Shown here: positions 7,378-15,278 of the stretch, piece by piece | Numbering within the stretch: the first letter of the stretch is position 1 | Layout: the number at the start of each line of letters is the position of its first letter | Source of the DNA: CAZMLC01 sp964567125 | GTDB taxonomy: Bacteria > Verrucomicrobiota > Kiritimatiellia > RFP12 > UBA1067 | Assembly: GCA_964567125.1 (NCBI GenBank) | Contig: CAZMLC010000017.1 | Coordinates: forward strand, 1 to 38,560 | Direction of reading: 5' to 3' | DNA length: 38,560 nucleotides | The notes under the pieces: generated by a model | What the model was told of the DNA's origin: nothing | Database searches by the model: none | The model's input: only the letters and a program-made list of their open reading frames with translations | Made by a program: the position numbers and the translations under genes

Positions 7378-9464
7378 ACACGCATCGCCTTTCCAAACAA
7401 ACGCACCCGCGCTGTCGTTCCGATACCCAGGTAACTCAACAGCGTGAACTCACCCTGCAACCGTTTGACGCGCTCACGAATGCCCAGCAAGCCGAAATGG
7501 CCATGCCGCGCATCCAGCGTCTCATCCGTGTTAAATCCGCAGCCGTTGTCGCGGACCTCCATGATCAGCACGTCGGTAAAGTACTTCACATCAACGCTGA
7601 TCTGCGTCGCATGTCCATGGCGGATCGCATTCGCGATCAGTTCCTGCGCAATGCGCAACAACGCATGCGTCGTCTGATCCGACAATTCGACCGCCTGTCC
7701 TTGCGCGTTAACGTCAATCGCGGCCTCTTTGCGCAGCGGCAGGACCACATTGTTCAGCGCCTGAACAAGATCCCTGTTCTCTAAGACTTGCGCGCGCAGA
7801 TTCCAGACGCAGCGCCGGATCTCATCGCGGCTGGCATCCAGCATCTTGCGCACGGTGGTCAGGCATTTCGGCAGGTCATCCGGCGCGGATTGCTGGGCCA
7901 GTTCAGCCGCAGTCACCTGCATGGATATGCCGGCGAGACTCTGCGCAAAGGAGTCGTGCAACTCCGCGGCCAGGCGCGTCCGCTCCTGCACGCGCAACTC
8001 GGCCTCCAGGCGCGCCATGTTTTCAGCGCTGACCTGCTTCGAGCGCGCCTCGACGCGACGATACAAGATCGCATTCCATCCCAGGAAAAGCCCCAGCATC
8101 AGAACAAGCCCGCCAATCACATAGCCGAGGCGCTCCTCGGTCCACCACGAAACATCATGCAGCACCACCAGATCATCGGGCGATCGGACAATCAGCGAAA
8201 ACCCACGGACATCGGGAAAATCCATGACAGGCCGTCGTTCGGAAAACTCCATCACGCAGGCGCCCGTGACCTGCACCAGACTGCCGACCGTAAGCGGAAC
8301 ATCTTTCATGCAGCCCAGATCGACGGGAACCAGGTAACCTTCGACATCCAGATTGAGCTGAAACCGTCGGTCCACGGAGCGCGTCAGCCCCTGCACCGTC
8401 CCCGTGAGCTGCACGATCTGCCCATGAAAATCGGGGTGCAGCATCTTGATTCCGCGCGGATGTTGAAAGAGCATCTTTTTTTTGACCGGGATCGGCTCAG
8501 GCAAAACCCCATTCCCGATCGTGCGGAAGACCGCGTAACTGAGTCCCACGAATATATCGGAGCTGTCCAGAAAACCGGAGACCTCGACCATCTCACCCAC
8601 GGCCGGATGATTGGTGCAGACCGTAGAGACAAAAAGCCCTTTCTCATCGACAAGCATGAAGAAACCCTTGTTCGCGCACAGAGCCGTGACCGTGCCTTTC
8701 ACGCAACGCCGATGCAGAATCGGCGAACGCGATGTCAGGTGTAGCAGGTGCGTTGTCTCGAGCATAGGCGCTTCAAATGGATCTTCGTGTGGCGGCTGTA
8801 AGACGCGGATTTCCGAACAATCCTGAATATTGATACGCGCCCCTAAAAACTCGGAACGCACATTGCAGAAGGGAATGCATACGCCCTCAATCTCAACCGC
8901 GGCGTCCACATACCGGCGCAACACGTCCGTCTTCTCCGCAGGTCCGATGCACGCCACGCTCACGGCGGCGGTCTCGGTCTTTACAATCATCCATGTCCAC
9001 AACGGGTCCGCACGATCCTTATAGGTCGTGATCACGACGCCGCGAATGCACACGCGCTGATAATCGCACTTGCCCGAGGCAATCTCCTCGGCCGTGACCG
9101 ACCGTCCACGCGGCAATTCACTCCGGCCGACGCGGGTGATGGTTTTAAGGCGCGCGACAGTCGCATAGTTGCCCAACTCCGTTTCGCCCGTGATCACCAC
9201 CTGATCCCCGACCGTCCAGCGCTTCTCACCCTCTGCATTCACATAGACGCCGCCCGTATCATCCAGCATGATAAAGCCCGGCGTGACGTGCTGCGCAACG
9301 TCATACACGATAATGCCCTCAAGCTGCACAGCGATCTTCTCATTCGCGTGTTCACGCGGCAACCGACGCACATCCGCCGCTTTGCGCAAAACGCGCTCGT
9401 CGGCCAATGCGACGAGCGCCGCCATGTGCAACATGATCACCCCTAGATTAATGATGCTGCGCAT
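7374..9464 (-). CDS. Membrane sensor histidine kinase (HisKA_3 type) with tandem OB-like periplasmic repeats
   Basis: The frame extends to 9551, but I choose the ATG at 9464 (696 residues) because it begins a good signal peptide (MRSIINLGVIML...ALA) and lies downstream of a plausible promoter; 9494 is the alternative. Four beta-rich repeats follow at about residues 46-111, 138-222, 253-316 and 349-427. They share the pattern V-x-G-x-V, a FML-D-x-x-G strand pair and V-G-x-x-V-x-V-x-G, as in OB folds. One membrane helix lies at about 446-469, then a short coiled coil. The NarX/DegS-type H-box LAAELHDSFAQ has H503, and the ATPase shows ELIANAIRHG and DNGCGF. It should phosphorylate the overlapping regulator gene product. 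The ligand is unknown. Confidence 0.92.
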   Translation of the reverse strand: MRSIINLGVIMLHMAALVALADERVLRKAADVRRLPREHANEKIAVQLEGIIVYDVAQHVTPGFIMLDDTGGVYVNAEGEKRWTVGDQVVITGETELGNYATVARLKTITRVGRSELPRGRSVTAEEIASGKCDYQRVCIRGVVITTYKDRADPLWTWMIVKTETAAVSVACIGPAEKTDVLRRYVDAAVEIEGVCIPFCNVRSEFLGARINIQDCSEIRVLQPPHEDPFEAPMLETTHLLHLTSRSPILHRRCVKGTVTALCANKGFFMLVDEKGLFVSTVCTNHPAVGEMVEVSGFLDSSDIFVGLSYAVFRTIGNGVLPEPIPVKKKMLFQHPRGIKMLHPDFHGQIVQLTGTVQGLTRSVDRRFQLNLDVEGYLVPVDLGCMKDVPLTVGSLVQVTGACVMEFSERRPVMDFPDVRGFSLIVRSPDDLVVLHDVSWWTEERLGYVIGGLVLMLGLFLGWNAILYRRVEARSKQVSAENMARLEAELRVQERTRLAAELHDSFAQSLAGISMQVTAAELAQQSAPDDLPKCLTTVRKMLDASRDEIRRCVWNLRAQVLENRDLVQALNNVVLPLRKEAAIDVNAQGQAVELSDQTTHALLRIAQELIANAIRHGHATQISVDVKYFTDVLIMEVRDNGCGFNTDETLDARHGHFGLLGIRERVKRLQGEFTLLSYLGIGTTARVRLFGKAMRV

Positions 9465-9521
9465 TCCTTGAGTATCTGGAAGAACCTGAATCATAACACC
9501 ATGAACAACACATTTTGTTTT

Positions 9522-9551
9522 AATATACGCGCGATGCGGTATCAAAGACAA
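9522..9551 (-). promoter_or_regulatory. Possible promoter of the kinase-regulator operon
   Basis: On the minus strand, TTGTCT (9551-9546) is followed after 18 bp by TATATT (9527-9522). A start near 9515 would exclude the upstream-most start codon at 9551 and supports initiation at 9494 or 9464. Confidence 0.45.
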
Positions 9552-9652
9552 GCATAAGCCGACAGCATCAATGGATAATTAAAGATCGATTTACAAGAAA
9601 AAAAAACACGTGTGCTGTAAAATTTATTCGCAAAGAAAAAGAATTCTGGACT

Positions 9653-9680
9653 TTGCAGTGCACCGGCACTCTGCTACGCT
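9653..9680 (+). promoter_or_regulatory. Possible promoter of the UxuA-SDR fusion gene
   Basis: TTGCAG (9653-9658) and TACGCT (9675-9680) are separated by 16 bp. The predicted start is about 9687, giving a leader of about 60 nt. Confidence 0.4.
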
Positions 9681-9697
9681 AGTTGAGTGTTGGAGCT

Positions 9698-9728
9698 GTT
9701 CTGACGTAGAACGCCAAGGCAAATGGCG
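9698..9728 (+). promoter_or_regulatory. Leader inverted repeats before uxuA, possible operator
   Basis: GTTCT-GACGT-AGAAC (9698-9712) is a perfect inverted repeat just after the predicted start, followed by CGCCA...TGGCG (9712-9728). Either a repressor site or leader hairpins; undecided. Confidence 0.3.
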
Positions 9729-9748
9729 ATAAGAAAGGGTGAGATCCG

Positions 9749-11731
9749 ATGAGGAATGGATGGCGCTGGTTTGGGCCGGTTGACGCGGTAACGCTGGCTG
9801 AGATTCGACAAGCAGAAGTAACCGATATTGTAACTGCATTACACCATATTCGGTGCGGAGCACTCTGGACAAAAGAAGAGATTTTAACCCGCAAGGCAGA
9901 GATTGAAGCCGCGGGCATGCGCTGGTCGGTCGCGGAAAGTCTCCCCATCCATGAAGCGATCAAAACGCACACCGGTGACTGGCAGAACTACGTGGACATC
10001 TACATCCAAAGTTTGCGCAATTTAGCAGAATGTGGCATTAAAACGGTATGTTGCAATTTCATGCCGATTCTGGATTGGACACGCTCGACAGCAACCATGG
10101 CGTTACCGGACGGTTCATCCGTCCTGCTCTGCGACATGGATAAAGTGTGCGCCTATGACTGCTTTGACTTAAAGCGTCCGCAGGCCGAAAAAGACTATTC
10201 AGCGGAAGAACTCGTCCGTGCGAAAAAAGTCTGGGACGGCCTTTCCGCGGCGGAACGCGACGAAGTCGGCAAAACCATCCTGATGGGACTTCCGGGGACG
10301 GTTGAGGATCTGAGCCGCGACGAATTTCTCGCCGCCTTGCAGACGTACGCCGCCATTGACGACGCGAAACTGCGCGCACATTTCTACGGGTTCCTCAACA
10401 CCCTCCGCCCGGTTTGCGAAGAACTCGGCGTGCGGATCGCGGTCCATCCCGATGATCCCCCGCGTCCGCTCTTCGGGCTGCCCCGCATTGTCAGTACCGC
10501 CGCGGATATTGAGCAGCTCTATCGCGAAGTGCCCTCCGATGCGATCGGCATGGCCTTCTGCGCAGGGTCGCTCGGCGGACGCCAGGACAACGACACGTCC
10601 GATATGTTTGAGCGTTTTGTGCACCGCATCCACTTCGTGCACCTGCGCAACACCACGTTTGTGGCGGAAAAATCGTTCCACGAGTCCGCCTGCCACTTAG
10701 AGGGGCATACGGATATGGCGCGTATCCTCAAGGCCCTTGCGGCTGAAGAAAAGCGGCGCGGCGAGGGCATCGTGGTGCGGCCCGACCACGGCAAGCAGAT
10801 GGCGATTGATGCGCACCGCGCATGCTATCCCGGGTATTCCTATGCAGGCCGCATGAAAGGCCTCGCGGAGTTGCGTGGCATGAACGCGGGACTGCTTTAC
10901 GGCAATAAACCCTTTTGCGGCAAAGTAGCCGTCATTACCGGCGGTGCCGGCGTGCTCTGTTCCGTCATGACGGAGGATCTGCTGCGTGCCGGCGCGAAAG
11001 TCGCTGTACTCGACCTCCGCGCGGAAGTCGCGGAGGCCTTTTGCGCGGAAATGCGCACCAAGGGATTCCGCTACGTCATGCCTGTAGCGGCCAATGTGTT
11101 GGACCGCGACTCGCTCGTCGCGGCCAAAAAGACAGTGCTGGACGCCTGGGGCAAAATCGACATCCTGATCAACGGTGCGGGCGGTAACCATCCCAAGGGG
11201 ACATGCGCCGCCGAACAGATGACGGACGAAACACCGCTCAACGACACCTTCTTTGGCATGGAGATCGAAGGCTTTGAGTTCGTCAACCGCCTGAACTTTA
11301 TCGGGACATTGCTGCCCTGCCAGGTTTTTGCCGAAGCCATGCTGCACCAGGGCGGCAGCATCGTCAACATCTCCTCCATGGCGGCAACGCAGCCCATGAC
11401 AAAAGTGGCGGCCTACGCAGCGGCAAAAGCGGCGATTGACAATTTCACGCGCTGGCTGGCGACGCATCTGGCTCCCATGAACATTCGCGTGAACGCCATC
11501 GCGCCGGGCTTTTTCATCACCAACCAGAATCGCTTCCTGATGCTGGAGAAGGATGAGAAGACCTTAACTGCGCGCGGCCACAAGGTCATCGCCAAGACGC
11601 CGATGCGCAAATTCGGCAAGCCCGAAGACCTGTGCGGTGCCGTGCGCTTTTTAGTCGACGACACGTCAAGTTTCGTAACGGGCATCGTGATCCCGGTCGA
11701 CGGCGGATTTCTGGCCTATTCTGGCGTCTAG
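9749..11731 (+). CDS. uxuA: Fusion of mannonate dehydratase (UxuA) and SDR-type mannonate/fructuronate oxidoreductase
   Basis: One uninterrupted 660-residue frame. Residues 1-382 are a complete UxuA (dehydrates D-mannonate to 2-keto-3-deoxygluconate), with RWFGPVDAVTL at the start, HPDDPP, CAGSLG, HLRN and RPDHG motifs. Residues from about 388 are a complete classical SDR: TGGAGV at 397-402, NGAG at 475-478, Ser542/543, Y556 and K560. In Bacillus, the SDR YjmF/UxuB interconverts fructuronate and mannonate. The two halves would therefore catalyse consecutive steps of glucuronate breakdown (inference from family). The ribosome site AGAAAGGGTGAG supports the start at 9749. No other hexuronate genes are in the window, and a hairpin terminator follows. 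The identities of both domains are firm; the SDR substrate is inferred from context. Confidence 0.93.
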   Translation: MRNGWRWFGPVDAVTLAEIRQAEVTDIVTALHHIRCGALWTKEEILTRKAEIEAAGMRWSVAESLPIHEAIKTHTGDWQNYVDIYIQSLRNLAECGIKTVCCNFMPILDWTRSTATMALPDGSSVLLCDMDKVCAYDCFDLKRPQAEKDYSAEELVRAKKVWDGLSAAERDEVGKTILMGLPGTVEDLSRDEFLAALQTYAAIDDAKLRAHFYGFLNTLRPVCEELGVRIAVHPDDPPRPLFGLPRIVSTAADIEQLYREVPSDAIGMAFCAGSLGGRQDNDTSDMFERFVHRIHFVHLRNTTFVAEKSFHESACHLEGHTDMARILKALAAEEKRRGEGIVVRPDHGKQMAIDAHRACYPGYSYAGRMKGLAELRGMNAGLLYGNKPFCGKVAVITGGAGVLCSVMTEDLLRAGAKVAVLDLRAEVAEAFCAEMRTKGFRYVMPVAANVLDRDSLVAAKKTVLDAWGKIDILINGAGGNHPKGTCAAEQMTDETPLNDTFFGMEIEGFEFVNRLNFIGTLLPCQVFAEAMLHQGGSIVNISSMAATQPMTKVAAYAAAKAAIDNFTRWLATHLAPMNIRVNAIAPGFFITNQNRFLMLEKDEKTLTARGHKVIAKTPMRKFGKPEDLCGAVRFLVDDTSSFVTGIVIPVDGGFLAYSGV

Positions 11732-11764
11732 GCGCGCTGACCTACCGAGCCGATCACTCAATGT

Positions 11765-11806
11765 AAAACCGTTGACACCGCATGTGCGGGTCAGCGGTTT
11801 TGCTGT
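11765..11806 (+). terminator. Terminator after the UxuA-SDR gene
   Basis: AAAACCGTTGA pairs with TCAGCGGTTTT through 11 pairs including one G-T, extended by CCGC/GCGG with a bulged A and an ATGT loop. The T run is short. Confidence 0.65.
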
Positions 11807-11877
11807 GTTGTTTTTCACACCATGCTGCCGCCTCGCGCGCATACTCGTTCTTATAGCCCTCTCAAACAATTCGGTGC

Positions 11878-11906
11878 TTGCGAAGATTTTTTAGAACAGC
11901 TATAGT
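11878..11906 (+). promoter_or_regulatory. Promoter of the TPR membrane protein gene
   Basis: TTGCGA (11878-11883) and TATAGT (11901-11906) are separated by 17 bp. The ribosome site GAGGAGA follows at 11954-11960. Confidence 0.6.
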
Positions 11907-11964
11907 AAATAAGCGTTATTTTAATTGGGTGACCTTAATTTGATTGAATAATCGAGGAGAAGTA

Positions 11965-14900
11965 ATGAGCATGACGACACCTGAAAACACGACGAAAAAA
12001 AGCCGTGACTTTCTAATTGCAGCCTTATTGGGAGTACTCGCCGCCTTTGTCTACGGTGTCACCTGTTCACGGGGTGTTTTTCCAGGTGAGTCTGCGATGC
12101 TGATCGCGTATTTCACAGGGCTTGAAAATCTGCCTTTTCCGCAACATCCCCTATGGGGCGCCATCGTCTCCTGGACAAGTCACTTCTCATTTCTCACGCT
12201 GCCGCTGCGACTCAATCTGCTGAGCGTAATCTTCTCAACCTGTTCAGTGATGATGCTCTACTTCATCATGAGTCACCTGATTCGGCGTGCCATCACGGAG
12301 GAATACTCGATTGATTACGCCGTGCCCGTCTCGCGTCTGGGTGGCGCGGTTGCCGCGATCGCCCTGCTCTTCTCCGTCCCTGTATGGCATGCAGCGACGC
12401 GTCTGCAGTATCAAAGTTTCGATCTTTTCTACGTTCTCTGCGCAGTCTGCCTGCTGCTCCTGTACACGTTCACATCGTGGCGCAGCCTCCTCGCCCTGTT
12501 CGCTTTTCTCTGCGGATTCGGCGTCGTTGAGACCGCTTCCTTTATTCCGATCCTGCCCATTCTTGTCGCATTTTCAGTCTATATCATCTGGCGGCACGGC
12601 TCCCTCTCCTTGCAGCGCATCACATGGATGTTTGCCATTTTCGTCGTCGGCATCAGCTTTTACTATTTCATCTCCAAGCAGTTTATTCAGAACTATCCCA
12701 ATCCCGAACTGAATGAACTCAAAACACCGATGGCCGTGATGATCGCGATCTGGCGACACCAAGTCGGTTATCTCCTCACGAATCTACCGCGCGTAGGATG
12801 GATCATCCTCTTGATTATGAGTGTCGTGCCGTGGTTTGCCATGGTCTTTGCGGCACAGCGCGCACTCAACAATGAGCGGTCCTGGAGCCAGTATATTCTG
12901 CATATCACGCTCACCATCATTACCGTTTTGGGACTGACCAACACCGGGATTTCGCCTTCCGAGATTTTGAAACCGTACGGACAGCTGCCGATCTTCGCCT
13001 ACACCATGCTCGCAATGCTCGGCGGCTATCTGGTGGCTTACTGGTATCTGCTGTTCAAAGTTCGCCGGCCCCGCAAAGGACTCGTCGTCAGTCCATTGAC
13101 GATGTCCAGCGGTGAATGGATGGGCTTGCTGTTGACCTACCCCCTGATTGTGGTGATCGTCATCGCCAGCCTGCTGAACACCTTCCAGTGCAAACGGTCG
13201 CGCGGGGACTTTGCCGACCGTTGCGCCAAGGAAATCCTTGACCGGATGGGCACACGCACCTGGTTTATAACCGATGGCACGCTCGACAATCACCTCAAGA
13301 TCTTAGCGCGCGAACGCAAACAGGAACTGAATCTGCTCTGTCTCCAAAAGGATATGAGCCAATCCTACTTGAAAGAGCTGGAAAAGCTGATCGTCGCAAA
13401 AAAACTTTTCGATGAGGCGACGCAAGCGCGCATGATCAGCACCATCGATCTCGGCGTGCTCCCGTTCATCCAAGACTGGTTTGCATTTGATAAAGATATC
13501 GAAAAGAAAGTCGCGGTCTACAACGTACCGGACTTCTGGTATACCGCGGGACTGACCCCGATCTCCGAATTCTTTTTCTTCAGCGGCATCCGCGACATCC
13601 AGCCCCTGAAAGGCAAATCCCTCTACACGGACTATGTCGCATTCTGGAAAGCAATGGAGTCTGATCTGGCGATCTCAAAGCGCGAAGCGGATTCCACCGA
13701 ACCGATGGTCCTCCTGAAGAAAGAGTTGCGCCGCCATATGGGCTTCGTCGCGAACAATCTCGGCGTCACGCTTGAAGATCTGGGACAGGAAAAAGATGCG
13801 TTCTCCACCTACACGTATGTCAATAAAATCATCGACAAGGAGAATGTCTCCGCACTCTTCAACCGCTTTGAAATGGCACGCCGCAACGCCGCCTGTACCG
13901 TTGCCAGCAAAGCCGCGATTGAACGCGAGCTCAAAGACTTTATCGCCAACCTCAAACGCCAATATCCGTTGTGGTCGCTGTCGCGCTATTACGGCTATGT
14001 ACGGTCGCCGGAAATCTTCGCCCGCCTGGGCTGGGGTTGGGCGCTCTCCGGTCAAACCGGCGCGGCGCTGGCCGGCATCAATCGCGCGATTGAGCTGCTC
14101 CCGCTTGAACAGCGCAACAACGCCCTCCAAACCATGGCGGCCATCTACAATCTCTCCGAAGACCGCGCCAAGACGGAAGCAGTGTACAAGGACATCATCA
14201 AGAGCGATCCGAGCAACCGCACGGCGCTGCTGGGGCTGGCGCGTCTCGCGGTGCAAGAAGGTGCTTTGGAAAAGGCGCGCGCCTGGCTTGAAAAAGCCTC
14301 GAAGTCTGACGACAAGAAGGGCGCTCTGGGCGTTGAATGGGCCAGCATCTACCTCATGAACAACGATCTGGCGCGCGCACGCATGGCGCTGCAGGAAACC
14401 ACGGACCTGCAACCTAAGAATTTGCAGGCGTGGGCTATGCTCGCCATGCTGCAGCTGCAGCAAGACGAGGTCAACGATGTTGAAAAAGTCACGTTGCCGC
14501 GCATGGAAAATATCGCGGGCACCGTCGACAACTACTTCATCCAGATCACGCGGGCACAACTGGCCGTGAAAAAAGGCAAGAACTACAACCGTGCCGCCCG
14601 TGAAAACTTTATCCGCGCATCGATTCTGCGTCCGGAAATCGCCGCGCTGAAGGACATGATCCTGCAGCTCGATATCGCCATGAATGATCAGGAGAGCGCC
14701 CAGCTCCATGCCCGGCAGGTTCTGCGCGTCAACCGTAAACATGCGCTGGCCAATTATGTCATGGGCTCCTTGCGTCTTCAGCAGGGTGACTACGGCGAAG
14801 CGGAAGATTTCCTGCGTCGCAGCGTTGACACGAATCCAAGCGCCGCGGCGCTCAACGACCTCGCAGAAGTCTTGCGCCGTATCAAACGCTATGACGATGC

Positions 14901-15219
14901 GGAAAAGTTTGCCCGCCTCTCGATTGAAAAGAATAAAGAGCTGTATGTGGCATGGGAAACCCTGGGCTCCATCCTCTTCGAGGCGAACAAGGATCTCAAT
15001 GAGGCCGAAGCCTGCGTAAAGAAAGCAATGACGATCTACTCGGATGATTTGCGCATTAAGATCACGCTCGCACGCATCCAGCTCAAGAAAGGCGATATTG
15101 AAATCGCCCGTGAAACCATTCGCCAGCTGCGCTTGCATCAGAGTGAATTGCCGAAATTCGATGCCGGCGAACTGGATAAGCTGGATGCACAAGCAAGCGC
15201 CTTTAAGCGCAGCAAATAA
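11965..15219 (+). CDS. Large polytopic membrane protein with C-terminal TPR domain (DUF2723-like)
   Basis: The start is placed at the ATG after GAGGAGA (11954-11960), giving 1084 residues; an in-frame TTG at 11944 is less likely. About the first 420 residues contain roughly ten hydrophobic helices. The first inter-helix loop has CSRGVFPGESAML and FPQHPLWG, which resembles the acidic loop of GT-C fold enzymes and DUF2723 proteins that use lipid-linked sugars. A soluble middle region follows, then about 400 residues of degenerate tetratricopeptide repeats (for example ALNDLAEVLRRIKRYDDAEKFA). Such proteins often act in cell-envelope glycosylation or assembly. The catalytic role is inferred only from topology. 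A tight intercistronic hairpin separates it from the next gene, and the two probably share a transcript. Confidence 0.7.
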   Translation: MSMTTPENTTKKSRDFLIAALLGVLAAFVYGVTCSRGVFPGESAMLIAYFTGLENLPFPQHPLWGAIVSWTSHFSFLTLPLRLNLLSVIFSTCSVMMLYFIMSHLIRRAITEEYSIDYAVPVSRLGGAVAAIALLFSVPVWHAATRLQYQSFDLFYVLCAVCLLLLYTFTSWRSLLALFAFLCGFGVVETASFIPILPILVAFSVYIIWRHGSLSLQRITWMFAIFVVGISFYYFISKQFIQNYPNPELNELKTPMAVMIAIWRHQVGYLLTNLPRVGWIILLIMSVVPWFAMVFAAQRALNNERSWSQYILHITLTIITVLGLTNTGISPSEILKPYGQLPIFAYTMLAMLGGYLVAYWYLLFKVRRPRKGLVVSPLTMSSGEWMGLLLTYPLIVVIVIASLLNTFQCKRSRGDFADRCAKEILDRMGTRTWFITDGTLDNHLKILARERKQELNLLCLQKDMSQSYLKELEKLIVAKKLFDEATQARMISTIDLGVLPFIQDWFAFDKDIEKKVAVYNVPDFWYTAGLTPISEFFFFSGIRDIQPLKGKSLYTDYVAFWKAMESDLAISKREADSTEPMVLLKKELRRHMGFVANNLGVTLEDLGQEKDAFSTYTYVNKIIDKENVSALFNRFEMARRNAACTVASKAAIERELKDFIANLKRQYPLWSLSRYYGYVRSPEIFARLGWGWALSGQTGAALAGINRAIELLPLEQRNNALQTMAAIYNLSEDRAKTEAVYKDIIKSDPSNRTALLGLARLAVQEGALEKARAWLEKASKSDDKKGALGVEWASIYLMNNDLARARMALQETTDLQPKNLQAWAMLAMLQLQQDEVNDVEKVTLPRMENIAGTVDNYFIQITRAQLAVKKGKNYNRAARENFIRASILRPEIAALKDMILQLDIAMNDQESAQLHARQVLRVNRKHALANYVMGSLRLQQGDYGEAEDFLRRSVDTNPSAAALNDLAEVLRRIKRYDDAEKFARLSIEKNKELYVAWETLGSILFEANKDLNEAEACVKKAMTIYSDDLRIKITLARIQLKKGDIEIARETIRQLRLHQSELPKFDAGELDKLDAQASAFKRSK

Positions 15220-15229
15220 AGCACGCCAT

Positions 15230-15264
15230 CAGATGCGCCCACAAAAAAAAGCTGGGCGCATCTG
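15230..15264 (+). repeat. Perfect 12-bp intercistronic hairpin without T tract
   Basis: CAGATGCGCCCA (15230-15241) pairs fully with TGGGCGCATCTG (15253-15264). The 11-nt loop holds eight A. No T run follows, and the ribosome site CAGGA of the next gene lies 6 nt downstream. It is more likely an mRNA stability or processing element than a terminator. Confidence 0.6.
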
Positions 15265-15278
15265 GATCAACAGGATGA

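Noticed and set aside
13675..15192. A 505-codon minus-strand frame opposite the TPR region
   Set aside because: A shadow of the TPR coding frame; no domain is visible and no ribosome site is apparent.
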